Below are positions 1 to 9,172 of a DNA stretch of 37,667 nucleotides, piece after piece. Source of the DNA: Sphingomonadales bacterium (GTDB taxonomy: Bacteria > Pseudomonadota > Alphaproteobacteria > Rhodobacterales > Rhodobacteraceae); NCBI GenBank assembly GCA_014763785.1, contig JACXUS010000005.1, positions 1 to 37,667 on the forward strand, in the 5' to 3' direction. Made by a program: the position numbers and the translations under genes. The notes beneath the pieces were generated by a model, which did no database searches, was not told where the DNA came from, and saw only the letters and a list, made by a program, of their open reading frames with translations. Every line of letters starts with the position of its first letter. The stretch's first letter is position 1.

Positions 1-1436
1 GCGCGGCGCTGATCGCGCTGGGGCTGAGCCTGCCGGTGGGGGTCTGGCTGGCCGGGCACCCGCGCGCGGCGCGCTGGCTTGCGCCGATGCTGGCGCTGCC
101 GCATGCGGGCTTTGCCATCGGGTTTGCGTTTCTGATTGCGCCTTCGGGCTGGATCGCGCGGGGGCTTGCGGGGCCGATGGGCTGGGCGGTTCCGTCCGAT
201 GTGGCGAGCCTTGGCGACCCGCTTGGCCTTGCGCTGATGGCGGGGCTCGCGCTGAAGGAGCTGCCCTTTCTTCTGCTGGTGACGCTGGCGGCGCTGGGCG
301 GGCGCGACTGGCGCGGGCAGATGATCGCCGGGCGGGCCTGCGGCTATCGCGCGGGGCAGGTCTGGCGGCTGGTGATCTGGCCGCAGCTCTGGCCCGCGCT
401 GCGGCTGCCGATGGCGATCGTGATCGGCTATGGGCTGTCGGTGACCGATATGGCGCTAATCCTCGGCCCGAGCCATCCGCCCAGCCTCGCCGTGCAGGCG
501 CTGCGGCTCTATACCCGCCCGGATCTGGGCGGGATCGGCCCGGGGGCGGTGCTGTCGCTGGTGATCCTCGGGCTCTGGGGGGCGATCATCGCCGCGGGCC
601 TGCTGGCCGAACGGCTGATCGCGGGGCCGGGGCGCGGCGCCCTGCGCCGCGCCCTTCGCGGGCCGCAGAGCGGCCCGCGCCCCCTTGCCCTGTCGGGGCC
701 AGTGCTGTTCCGGGCGCTCGGCCTGATCACCGCGGCGGCGCTGATCGTCCTCGCGCTCTGGTCGGTGGCGGTGCGCTGGCCGTTTCCCGCGGCCCTGCCG
801 CAGGGGATCAGCGCGGCGCTTTGGGCGCGCGGCGGCTGGGCGGCACCGATGACGGGCTCGCTGATCCTTGGCCTTGCCGTCACCGCGCTCAGCCTCGGCC
901 TTGCGATCCTGATCCTCGAGACCGAGAGCCGCAGCGCCCGCCCCCTGCGTCTGGGGGCGCTGATCGCGGCGCCGCTTGTGCTGCCGCAGATCGGCTTCCT
1001 GCAGGGGCTCGGCACGGCGCTGTTGTGGCTCGGCCTGCCGCCCGGCTGGCCCGCGGTGATCTGGGCGACGCTGGTCCTGACCTTCCCCTATGCGCTCTTG
1101 ATGCTGGCCGGGCCCTGGCATGGTATCGCGCCCGAGCTGATCCGCTCGGCCACCAGCCTCGGCGCGCCGCCCGGCCGGGTGCTGACCCGGATTCGCCTGC
1201 CGTTGCTCGCCCGCCCGCTCGCGCTGACCGCCGCGACCGCCTTTGCCGTGGCGCTCGGCCAATATCTGTCGGTGCTCTTGCCCGGTGCGGGCCGGGTGCC
1301 AAACCTCGCGACCGAGGCGGTGGCGCTGGCCTCGGGCGCGGACCGGCGGCTGGCGGCGCAGATGGGCCTGCTGCAATCCCTGCTGCCGCTGCTGGCCTTC
1401 GCGCTGGCCCTGATCCCCGGACGGCGCACCGCCTGA
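1..1436 (+). CDS. ABC transporter permease, two-domain (5' truncated by window edge)
   Basis: Open frame runs from the window start (frame 3) to the stop at 1436. Many hydrophobic TM segments, with two EAA-like permease loops (ACGYRAGQVWRLVIWPQLWPALRLP; ATSLGAPPGRVLTRIRLPLLARPLALT). Confidence 0.85.
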   Translation, partial: AALIALGLSLPVGVWLAGHPRAARWLAPMLALPHAGFAIGFAFLIAPSGWIARGLAGPMGWAVPSDVASLGDPLGLALMAGLALKELPFLLLVTLAALGGRDWRGQMIAGRACGYRAGQVWRLVIWPQLWPALRLPMAIVIGYGLSVTDMALILGPSHPPSLAVQALRLYTRPDLGGIGPGAVLSLVILGLWGAIIAAGLLAERLIAGPGRGALRRALRGPQSGPRPLALSGPVLFRALGLITAAALIVLALWSVAVRWPFPAALPQGISAALWARGGWAAPMTGSLILGLAVTALSLGLAILILETESRSARPLRLGALIAAPLVLPQIGFLQGLGTALLWLGLPPGWPAVIWATLVLTFPYALLMLAGPWHGIAPELIRSATSLGAPPGRVLTRIRLPLLARPLALTAATAFAVALGQYLSVLLPGAGRVPNLATEAVALASGADRRLAAQMGLLQSLLPLLAFALALIPGRRTA

Positions 1437-1513
1437 TGCCGCGCCGCTTGCCCACGCCCGCCCGAGCGACTATCCCTGACGCGACCGTTTCCCGACCCGA
1501 ACCCGAGAGACAC

Positions 1514-2179
1514 ATGCCGACCCCCAAGCGCCGCATGACCGGCTGGCCCCGGACCCTCCTTGCCTGCGCCGCCGCGGCCGTGCTCGGCGCCTGCGTCCCG
1601 ATGGATCTTGGCGCGGGCCTTCGGGCAGGCCGGGCCAGCCCGCAGATCACGCTGACCGACGGGCTCGTGCTGGCCGCCCCGCGCGGCTATTGCGTCGATC
1701 CGGCGTCAACCCGTCAAAGCCCCGAAGGGGCCTTCGTCCTCTTTGGCAATTGCGCCGCCATCGCGCGCGACCCAAGCCAGCCGCAGCCGATCTTCCCGGC
1801 GCTGCTCAGCGCCACGCTCGGCCCCGCGGGGGCCCGGCCCGCAGTGCTCGACACCGCCGAGATCGAGGGCTTCTTCCGGTCCGACGCCGGGCGCGCCGTG
1901 CTGGCGCGCTCGGGGCGCGCGGAGGATGTCGAGCTGCTTGACGTCAAGCGCGAGGGCGATCTGCTGCTCTTGAAGATCCGCGATGCCTCGGGCGGCGGCG
2001 AGGGGCTGCAGGCGGGCGCCAGCTATTGGCGCGCGATCACCGGATTGGGCGACCGGCTTGCGGCGCTCTCGGTGCTGCCGCTCGAGGGCGCGCGGCTCTC
2101 GGATGGCGACCAGATCGGCCTGTTGCAGGGCTTCGCTGCCCAAACCCGCGCCGCCCGTGCCGCACAAACAGGCGGTTGA
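1514..2179 (+). CDS. Hypothetical lipoprotein
   Basis: In-frame ATG at 1514 within ORF 821..2179. N-terminus MPTPKRRMTGWPRTLLACAAAAVLGAC resembles a signal peptide with lipobox LGAC. Confidence 0.7.
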   Translation: MPTPKRRMTGWPRTLLACAAAAVLGACVPMDLGAGLRAGRASPQITLTDGLVLAAPRGYCVDPASTRQSPEGAFVLFGNCAAIARDPSQPQPIFPALLSATLGPAGARPAVLDTAEIEGFFRSDAGRAVLARSGRAEDVELLDVKREGDLLLLKIRDASGGGEGLQAGASYWRAITGLGDRLAALSVLPLEGARLSDGDQIGLLQGFAAQTRAARAAQTGG

Positions 2180-2300
2180 CCCTGCGCAACCGCCCTGTCG
2201 GGGGGATTTCTCCTTGGCCGCGGCCGGGCGGCTGGTGTAGGAAGCGACAACATATAAGTGTTTCTGTTTTCGGTAACATTCGGCAGGTAAGCTGACGGTG

Positions 2301-3065
2301 ATGGGCAAGCTATCCCCCTCTTTTCTTGATCGGGTCGCGCTTGGACGGCTGGCTGCGCGCTGGGCGCGGGCGACCGAACTGGCGCCCGGACTGGCCGCGC
2401 CAGAGGCCGAGGCGATCGTGACCGAGGCGCGCACCGCCCGGCGCGATCTCGACCGCCTGCTGCATGCCGCCGAAGCGCGCCTTGGCGCGCCGCTCACGGG
2501 CGATGGCATCGTGCGGCCCCTGGGCTGCGATTGGGCCTGGCGCCCCGAGCTGTGGCACGGCCCGGTCGCGCCCCGCGGCCGCGTCGCCGCCGAGACCCGC
2601 GCCCAGCTCGGCACCGAGGTCACGCTCTTTCACGACTGCACCCGCTCGGAACTGACGATGCGCCAGATCCGCAACGCCGCCGGGCCCGCCCCCTTCGGCC
2701 TCGCGCTGGACATCTTCCGGTTCGACGGCTCGTTCCTGTCGCTGGTGCTCGACCTGCCCGAAACGGGCGCGACCGGCCTGCGGCTGAGCCACCTGTTGCG
2801 CCTCGATCTGCAGATCACGCTGGAGCGCCCGATCGAGATCTATTGCCGCCTCAACGTCCAGCACGGGCCGAATACCGAACAGCTGGTGCGCGAATTGCCG
2901 CTCTATCATGCGGAAACCTATGTCGATTTCGATCTCGGCAATACCAAGCTGAACGAGAAGCGGATCGAGAAGGCCTGGATCGACCTGATCTTCGAGGGGC
3001 CGCAGATGAACCGGATCGCGATCACCGATCTGACGCTGGCGCGCCACCCGCGCGCCGAAATCTGA
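2301..3065 (+). CDS. DUF6478-like protein of unknown function
   Basis: ORF 2298..3065 (GTG-ATG tandem starts). Sequence resembles an uncharacterised Rhodobacterales family; family name is from memory. Confidence 0.7.
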   Translation: MGKLSPSFLDRVALGRLAARWARATELAPGLAAPEAEAIVTEARTARRDLDRLLHAAEARLGAPLTGDGIVRPLGCDWAWRPELWHGPVAPRGRVAAETRAQLGTEVTLFHDCTRSELTMRQIRNAAGPAPFGLALDIFRFDGSFLSLVLDLPETGATGLRLSHLLRLDLQITLERPIEIYCRLNVQHGPNTEQLVRELPLYHAETYVDFDLGNTKLNEKRIEKAWIDLIFEGPQMNRIAITDLTLARHPRAEI

Positions 3066-3074
3066 GGAGCCGTC

Positions 3075-3422
3075 ATGCTGGAACAGTCGCAGATTCGCGC
3101 CGGTCGCTGGGAAGGGATCTTCGCCGCCGAGACGCATCCCGCGCTCGAGGTCGTGCATCTGGGCGCGGTGCTCGACGGGTTGTCGGTGACCGAGGCCGAG
3201 CCCGGCAAATGGCGCCTGTCGCTGCCGATCCCGGCCGAGACGCTCTCGGATGGGGTGCAGACCTATCTCTTGCGCGCGCCGGGCACGGCCGAGGTGCTGG
3301 GCCGCTTCGTCATCGTTGCGGGCGCGCCCTTGGATGACGATCTGCGCGCCGAGATCGAGCTGATGCGCGCCGAACTCGAGCTGCTGAAAACGGCCTTCCG
3401 CCGCCATTGCGCCGAGGGCTGA
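3075..3422 (+). CDS. Hypothetical protein, probably co-transcribed with the upstream gene
   Basis: 115 aa ORF, 9 nt after the upstream stop, with GAGGAG upstream of its ATG. Confidence 0.7.
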   Translation: MLEQSQIRAGRWEGIFAAETHPALEVVHLGAVLDGLSVTEAEPGKWRLSLPIPAETLSDGVQTYLLRAPGTAEVLGRFVIVAGAPLDDDLRAEIELMRAELELLKTAFRRHCAEG

Positions 3423-3508
3423 GGGGCGCTGGCGCGCCCTTGGCTTCTTCTTGGTCCAAATACTCACAGCGCGGCCGATCCACGGGCGCCGCGCCAAGGA
3501 TTGCGCGC

Positions 3509-5521
3509 CTAGAGCGCCGCCCCCAGCCGCGTGCCCTGATCGATCGCCCGCTTGGCGTCGAGCTCTCCGGCGACATCCGCGCCGCCGATCACATGCACCG
3601 CGCGACCCGCGGCACTCAGCTGATCGGCCAGACTGCGCTCGCTCAGCTGGCCCGCACACAGCACCACCGTATCCGCCGCGATCAGCGTCGGATTTTCCCG
3701 CGCGGGCCCGAAGCTCACATGAAGCCCCGCCTCGTCGATCGCCTCGTAATTCACCCCGCCGATCATCTTCACCCCCTTGGCCGCCAGCGCCGCGCGGTGG
3801 ATCCAGCCGGTGGTCTTGCCAAGCTTGCGCCCGGGTTTCTCGGGCTTGCGCTGCAACAGGGTCACCGCGCGGAGGGGCGCCTCAGGGGCAGGTTGCGCGA
3901 GGCCTCCGGGCACCTCGGCCGGGTCGCCCACGCCCCATTCGCGCATCCAGTCCTGCAGCTTCAGCGTCGGGCTTTCGTCCACCGTCAGGAATTCGGCGAC
4001 GTCAAAGCCGATGCCGCCCGCACCTACAATCGCCACCCGCGGCCCGGCCTCGACGCGCCCGGTCAGGATGTCGATATAGCTGACGGCGCGTTCCTGCCCG
4101 GGGATGCCGGGGTCGCGCGGGGTGACGCCGGTCGCGATCACCACCTCATCGAAGGCGGCGAGCGCCTCGGGCGTGGCCTCGGTGTTCAGCCGCAGCGTGA
4201 TGCCCGCGCGGTCGAGCATCACCGCGAACCAGTCGGTGAGGCCGTAGAATTCTTCCTTGCCGGGCACGCGCCGCGCCATCCGCAACTGCCCGCCGATCTC
4301 GGGCGCCCGATCAAAGAGCGTCACCGCATGGCCGCGCCCGGCGGCGGTGATCGCCGCCGACAGCCCCGCGGGCCCGGCGCCAACCACGGCCACGGTCTTG
4401 GGGGTGGCGGTGGGGGCGATGATCAGCTCGGTCTCGGCACCCGCCCGCGGGTTGACCAGACAGGAGCTGACCTTGCCCGAGAAGGTATGATCCAGACAGG
4501 CCTGATTGCAGGCGATGCAGGGGGCGATTTCATCGGCGCGACCGCTCGCGGCCTTCACCACGAAATCCGGATCGGCAAGGAAGGGCCGCGCAAGGCTGAC
4601 CATATCGGCCTCGCCGCGTGCGAGGATGTCTTCGGCGACCTCGGGGCGGTTGATCCGGTTCGAGGTGATCACCGGGATGCTGACCTCGGGGCGCAGCCGG
4701 GCGGTGAGCCATGTGAAGGCCGCCCGCGGCACCGAGGTGGCGATGGTGGGCACGCGGGCCTCGTGCCAGCCGATGCCGGTGTTCAGCAGGCTCGCGCCCG
4801 CCGCCTCGATGGCCTTCGCCAGCGTCACCACCTCATCCCAGGTCGAACCATCGGGCACGAGATCAATCAGCGAAATGCGGAAGATCACGATGAAATCGGG
4901 GCCCACGGCGGCGCGCACGCGGCGCATCACCTCGACCGGCAGCCGCATCCGGTTCTCGAACGAGCCGCCCCAACGATCCTCGCGCCGGTTCACATGGCGC
5001 ACAAGGAACTGGTTGAGGAAATAGCCCTCCGAGCCCATCACCTCGACACCATCATAGCCCGCCTCGCGGGCGCGGGCGGCGGCGGTGGCGATATCGGCGA
5101 TCTGTTTCTCGATCCCGGCCTCGTCCAGCGCGCGCGGGGCAAAGGGCGATATCGGCGATTTCACCGCGCTGGCCGAGACGCAATCGGGGCCATAGGCATA
5201 GCGCCCGGCATGCAGGATCTGCATCGCGATCCGCCCGCCCGCATCATGCACCCGGTCGGTGATGATCCGGTGATGCGCAATATCCTGCGCGGTATAAAGC
5301 CCCGAGGCGCCCGGGAAGACGCCGCCCTCGGGGTTCGGGGCCATCCCGCCCGTTACCATCAGGCCAACCCCGCCGCGGGCCCGCTCGGCATAGAACTCGG
5401 CCACCGCGTTCCAGTCGCCGCGCTCCTCCAGATTGGTGTGCATCGAGCCCATCAGCACCCGGTTGGGCAGCGTGACATGCCCCAGATCGAGCGGACGCAG
5501 AAGATGCGGATACTGGCTCAT
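3509..5521 (-). CDS. fadH: NADPH-dependent 2,4-dienoyl-CoA reductase / NADH:flavin oxidoreductase (old yellow enzyme family)
   Basis: MSQYPHLLRPLDLGHVTLPNRVLMGSMHTNLE start; Fe-S cluster motif CIACNQACLD...SSCLVNP; Rossmann motifs VAVVGAGPAGLSAA and VAIVGAGGIGFD. Confidence 0.88.
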   Translation of the reverse strand: MSQYPHLLRPLDLGHVTLPNRVLMGSMHTNLEERGDWNAVAEFYAERARGGVGLMVTGGMAPNPEGGVFPGASGLYTAQDIAHHRIITDRVHDAGGRIAMQILHAGRYAYGPDCVSASAVKSPISPFAPRALDEAGIEKQIADIATAAARAREAGYDGVEVMGSEGYFLNQFLVRHVNRREDRWGGSFENRMRLPVEVMRRVRAAVGPDFIVIFRISLIDLVPDGSTWDEVVTLAKAIEAAGASLLNTGIGWHEARVPTIATSVPRAAFTWLTARLRPEVSIPVITSNRINRPEVAEDILARGEADMVSLARPFLADPDFVVKAASGRADEIAPCIACNQACLDHTFSGKVSSCLVNPRAGAETELIIAPTATPKTVAVVGAGPAGLSAAITAAGRGHAVTLFDRAPEIGGQLRMARRVPGKEEFYGLTDWFAVMLDRAGITLRLNTEATPEALAAFDEVVIATGVTPRDPGIPGQERAVSYIDILTGRVEAGPRVAIVGAGGIGFDVAEFLTVDESPTLKLQDWMREWGVGDPAEVPGGLAQPAPEAPLRAVTLLQRKPEKPGRKLGKTTGWIHRAALAAKGVKMIGGVNYEAIDEAGLHVSFGPARENPTLIAADTVVLCAGQLSERSLADQLSAAGRAVHVIGGADVAGELDAKRAIDQGTRLGAAL

Positions 5522-5792
5522 GGTCTCCCCCGACGATGCCTTGGCTGGCCCCAACCTGCCGTGCCCGCCCGCGCCTGTCACGCGCAACGCCGCGTCATTG
5601 TTTCAGCCCGCGCATCGCGGATGGCATGGGCTGCGCCCTGCGCCCCCGCCGCCGTCGCGCGGCGCGACACAATCGTTTCGGCGCGTGACCCAACCGCGCA
5701 ATTTCCCCGGTATTGTCCCCGCTCGGCCGCATTTGCGCCCGATTTGGCCCGGAGAACGGTCAGGAACACGAAACGTCCTCGAAGGGTGCACA

Positions 5793-6698
5793 ATGGATCG
5801 CCTGACCGAAATGGAAGCCTTTGCCACCGTCGTCGACCAGGGTGGCTTCACCGATGCCGCCAAGAAGATGGGCATCTCGAAATCGGCTGTCTCGAAACAT
5901 GTCTCGGCGCTGGAGGCGCGTCTGGGCGCGCGTCTGCTGAACCGCACCACCCGCCGCGTCAGCCCGACCGAGATTGGCCTTGCCTATTACGACCGCGCCC
6001 GCCGGGTTCTGAACGACGCGGGCGAGGCCGATGCGCTGGTGACCTCGATGCAGGTCGCGCCCTCGGGGCTTCTGCGGATCTCGGTCGCGACCGATTTCGG
6101 GGTCAATCTGCTCAGCCCGGTGCTCGGCGATTTCCTGCAGGAATTCCCCGAGATCACCGTGAACATGGTGCTGAACAACCGCTATGTGGAGCTGATCTCC
6201 GAAGGCTTCGACATGGCGATCCGGGTGGGCGAGCTGGAAGACAGCAGCCTGCGCGCCCGCAAGCTGACCGAGACGTCGCGCCGGATGATCGCCGCGCCGG
6301 ATTACTTCAAGCGCTACGGCCGCCCGCAGAAGATCGACGATCTCAACGATCACAAGCTCCTGCATTATTCCAACCAGTCGAACGGCAATGTCTGGAAGAT
6401 CACCGCCCCCTCGGGCGAGCGCCGTCAGGTGCGCTCGAACGGCTGGCTGACGGTGAACGATGGCCAGTCGCTGCTGCATGCCTGCATCGCGGGGCTCGGC
6501 ATCGCCTATCTGCCGAGCTTCCTTTATGCCGAGGCGATGAAAAAGGGCCTTGTCGAAGAGGCGATGCCCGAGCTGCCGATGGAGACGCTGGGCATCTATG
6601 CGGTCTATCCGCCGGGGCGGTTTACCCAGCCCAAGGTGCGGGCTTTCATTGATTTTCTTGCGCAGACCTTCGCCGACAAGGGGCCTGACGCCTGGTGA
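5793..6698 (+). CDS. LysR-family transcriptional regulator, divergent from fadH
   Basis: MDRLTEMEAFATVVDQGGFTDAAKKMGISKSAVSKHVSALEARLGARLLNRTTRRVSPT, a typical LysR HTH; substrate-binding domain follows. Confidence 0.92.
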   Translation: MDRLTEMEAFATVVDQGGFTDAAKKMGISKSAVSKHVSALEARLGARLLNRTTRRVSPTEIGLAYYDRARRVLNDAGEADALVTSMQVAPSGLLRISVATDFGVNLLSPVLGDFLQEFPEITVNMVLNNRYVELISEGFDMAIRVGELEDSSLRARKLTETSRRMIAAPDYFKRYGRPQKIDDLNDHKLLHYSNQSNGNVWKITAPSGERRQVRSNGWLTVNDGQSLLHACIAGLGIAYLPSFLYAEAMKKGLVEEAMPELPMETLGIYAVYPPGRFTQPKVRAFIDFLAQTFADKGPDAW

Positions 6699-6735
6699 TC
6701 CACTTCCCCACGGCGTGGTTTTCCGTCCCGCGCCG

Positions 6736-7680
6736 TCAACTGGGGGTCGAGGCCAACACGGCTTCGACCCTTCTGTTTTTCGCGCGCCCCTCGGGCGTCA
6801 GGTTGCTGGCGCGCGGCGCAAGCCAGCCTGCCCCCTCGGCGCTGAGCTGGCCGGGCGTCACCCCGAATTGCTCGATCAGCCGGGCGCGCACCGCCTCGGC
6901 CCGGCGCTTGGACAGCGCGATATTGGCGGCAAGCTGGCCTTCGGTATCGGTATGGCCCACCAGTGCGATCCGCGCTGCGGGGCGCGTCGCCAGATAATCG
7001 GCCAGCGCCGAAAGGCTCGGGTAATCGCCCGCATCGAGCGTCGCCGCCCCGGTCGCAAAAACCAGATCATCAAGCGCCACCGCCCCCTCGCCCTCGAGCC
7101 GCTCGGCAAAGGGGCCCAGCGGCACGGCCGGCGCGGGGGCGCCGGTGTCCAGCGGCGTGCTGGTATCGGCCGCGGCGATCTGCTGGGCGTTCAGCGTGGT
7201 CAGATGCACAAAGCCCGATTCCGAGCTGCGCGAGACCGTCAGCGCCAGCCAGTCGCGCCCCTTGCGTGCCGCCAGATAGCGGAAATCGGCCAGATCGACG
7301 TGCATTTCCGGTTCGGGCAGCAGATCGAGCCCATAGCGGAAATCAAACCCGCCGCAGCTTTCCGTCTCGCAGTCGTAAAGCACGCGGTAGCCCGCGGCCT
7401 CGATCTGGGCGCGCAGCGGCGCGAGGATCTGCAGCGTGGTTTGCTGATTGGCGCGCAGCCGCCATGCGGTATCGGTGCGCGCGCCCTCAAGCGCAACCCG
7501 GCTGCCGCCCGTGGCGTTGAAGGGCCCCGTGGGCAGCGAAAAGCTGGTGGCAGGGCTCGCCTCGGTCGCGGCCACATAGGCGCCCTGCGGCAGTTCGGGC
7601 GCGAAGGGCTCGGCCAGCGCCGGGGTGAGGGTCAGCGCGGGCGCGGCGGCCAGCGCGGTCAGCAGGGCAAGCCGCCTCAT
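6736..7680 (-). CDS. OmpA-family protein
   Basis: Signal peptide MRRLALLTALAAAPALTLTPALAE; C-terminal OmpA domain (IALVGHTDTEGQLAANIALSKRRAEAVRARLI...GRAKNRRVEAVL). Confidence 0.88.
   Translation of the reverse strand: MRRLALLTALAAAPALTLTPALAEPFAPELPQGAYVAATEASPATSFSLPTGPFNATGGSRVALEGARTDTAWRLRANQQTTLQILAPLRAQIEAAGYRVLYDCETESCGGFDFRYGLDLLPEPEMHVDLADFRYLAARKGRDWLALTVSRSSESGFVHLTTLNAQQIAAADTSTPLDTGAPAPAVPLGPFAERLEGEGAVALDDLVFATGAATLDAGDYPSLSALADYLATRPAARIALVGHTDTEGQLAANIALSKRRAEAVRARLIEQFGVTPGQLSAEGAGWLAPRASNLTPEGRAKNRRVEAVLASTPS
6744..6780 (+). terminator. Intrinsic terminator for the LysR gene, inside the convergent OmpA-family CDS
   Basis: GGGTCGAGGCC-AACAC-GGCTTCGACCC (11-bp stem with one G-U) followed by TTCTGTTTTT. 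Confidence 0.72.
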
Positions 7681-8387
7681 CCTCGCGCCTCGCGGCGATA
7701 GTGATAGGCGCCGACCTCGGCCATGCCGAGGCCGCGATAAAGCGCATTCGCGGCGGTGTTCGCGCGGGTCACGACCAGGGTGATGTCCTGCGCGCCCTGC
7801 GCCTCGGCCCAGCGGGCGGCCTCGAACATCATCGCCTGCGCCAGACCCTTGCGGCGCATCGCGGGGGCGACGGCCAGCGCATGGACCATGGCGGTGCCCT
7901 GATGCAGCGCGATGAACATCGCCCCCGCGGCGCGGTCCTCCTTGCGGCCCAGAACGCAGGCGCGGGGTCCGGCGGCGCGCTCCATCACCGTCTGACGGGC
8001 GGCGCCGATGCCAAGATCGGTCCAGAGTTCCCGCGCGATATTCAGCGGCGGCCAATGCGCGAAGGCGGTGACCGGCGGCACCGGCTGGCAGAGCGTCGCG
8101 ACCGGCGCGCCATAGATCACCACCGGGTCGAAGATTTCGTAGCCGCGGGCGGCAAGGGCCGCGTCAAGCGCCTCTTCGCCGGGGCGGATCATGAATTTCG
8201 GCGGCTGGTTCAGCGCGCGATGGGCGGCGATGGCGGCGTCGATGTCGGCGCGCTCAAACGGCACCTCAAGGCTGGCCGAGCTGACGCGCGAGCCCGCGCC
8301 GCGCCCCTCGCGCACGGCAAATCCGCCCGCCTCGTGCAGGGAGGCCGCGGGCCAGGTGCCGTCGATCACCGCGAAGAGATCGCTCAT
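7677..8387 (-). CDS. GNAT-family N-acetyltransferase
   Basis: VHALAVAPAMRRKGLAQAMMFEAARWAEAQGAQDITLVVTRANTAANALYRGLGM; 4-nt overlap with the OmpA gene start. Confidence 0.88.
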   Translation of the reverse strand: MSDLFAVIDGTWPAASLHEAGGFAVREGRGAGSRVSSASLEVPFERADIDAAIAAHRALNQPPKFMIRPGEEALDAALAARGYEIFDPVVIYGAPVATLCQPVPPVTAFAHWPPLNIARELWTDLGIGAARQTVMERAAGPRACVLGRKEDRAAGAMFIALHQGTAMVHALAVAPAMRRKGLAQAMMFEAARWAEAQGAQDITLVVTRANTAANALYRGLGMAEVGAYHYRREARG

Positions 8388-9115
8388 GCGCCCTCCGGGA
8401 AGGCGGCGCGGAGTGCTGACGCCGCCGCCTCGACCGCCGCGGCTTCGGTGCCGCGGGTCACCAGATTGGTGCCATATTGGCCGCCGTCACTGACGAAAGG
8501 ATAGGAGCCGAAGGAGACCTCGGGATGCGCCTCGGCCAGCGCGCGGAGCTGATCGGCCACGCTCGCCTCGGGCACCATCAGCTGCCAGGTGCGGCTGATC
8601 AGCGGCGCGCCGCCCTGCAGCCGCGGCAAAAGCCCCGCCACCATCGCTTGAAAGATATTCGGCACGCCCGCCATCACATGGCAGTTCTCGACCGAAAAGC
8701 CGGGCGCGGCGGAGACCGGGTTTTCGATCAGCGCCGCGCCTTCGGGGATGCGGGCCATGCGCATCCGCGCTTCGGTGAATTCGACGCCGCGGGCGGCATA
8801 ATGGCGGGCAAGGATCGCGCGGGCGTCGTCCCGCACCCCGATCGCGCGGCCGAAGGCCTCGGCCACCGCATCGGCGGTAATATCGTCATGCGTGGGCCCG
8901 ATGCCGCCCGAGGTGAAGAGATGATCATGGGCGCCCGAAAGCTCGCGCACCGCAGCGACGATGCCCGCGTGATCGTCGGGGATCACCCGGATCTGGCGCA
9001 GGGTGATGCCCGCTTGCGCCAGTTCACCGGCGAGGAAATGGGCATTGCCCTCGCGGGTGCGGCCGGTGAGGATCTCATCCCCGATGATCAGGATCGCGGC
9101 GGTGGGATTGGTCAT
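8384..9115 (-). CDS. Competence/damage-inducible CinA-like molybdopterin-binding domain protein
   Basis: AAILIIGDEILTGRTREGNAHFLAGELAQAGI...LFTSGGIGPTHDDITADAVAEAFG, the MoCF-biosynthesis domain signature. Confidence 0.88.
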   Translation of the reverse strand: MTNPTAAILIIGDEILTGRTREGNAHFLAGELAQAGITLRQIRVIPDDHAGIVAAVRELSGAHDHLFTSGGIGPTHDDITADAVAEAFGRAIGVRDDARAILARHYAARGVEFTEARMRMARIPEGAALIENPVSAAPGFSVENCHVMAGVPNIFQAMVAGLLPRLQGGAPLISRTWQLMVPEASVADQLRALAEAHPEVSFGSYPFVSDGGQYGTNLVTRGTEAAAVEAAASALRAAFPEGA

Positions 9116-9172
9116 CTGGGGCTCCTTTTTGCCTGTGTATAAGCGCGCGCCGGGCCGCGGAAAAGCCCGGCT

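Noticed and set aside
2310-3659. 449-aa minus-strand ORF opposite the DUF6478 pair
   Set aside because: Spurious high-GC antisense ORF; the plus-strand frames have better starts, spacing and protein-like composition.
3407-6652. 1081-aa plus-strand ORF opposite fadH
   Set aside because: Antisense to a confidently assigned gene and rich in Arg/His/Gly/Ala. Typical spurious long ORF in high-GC DNA, with no family motifs.
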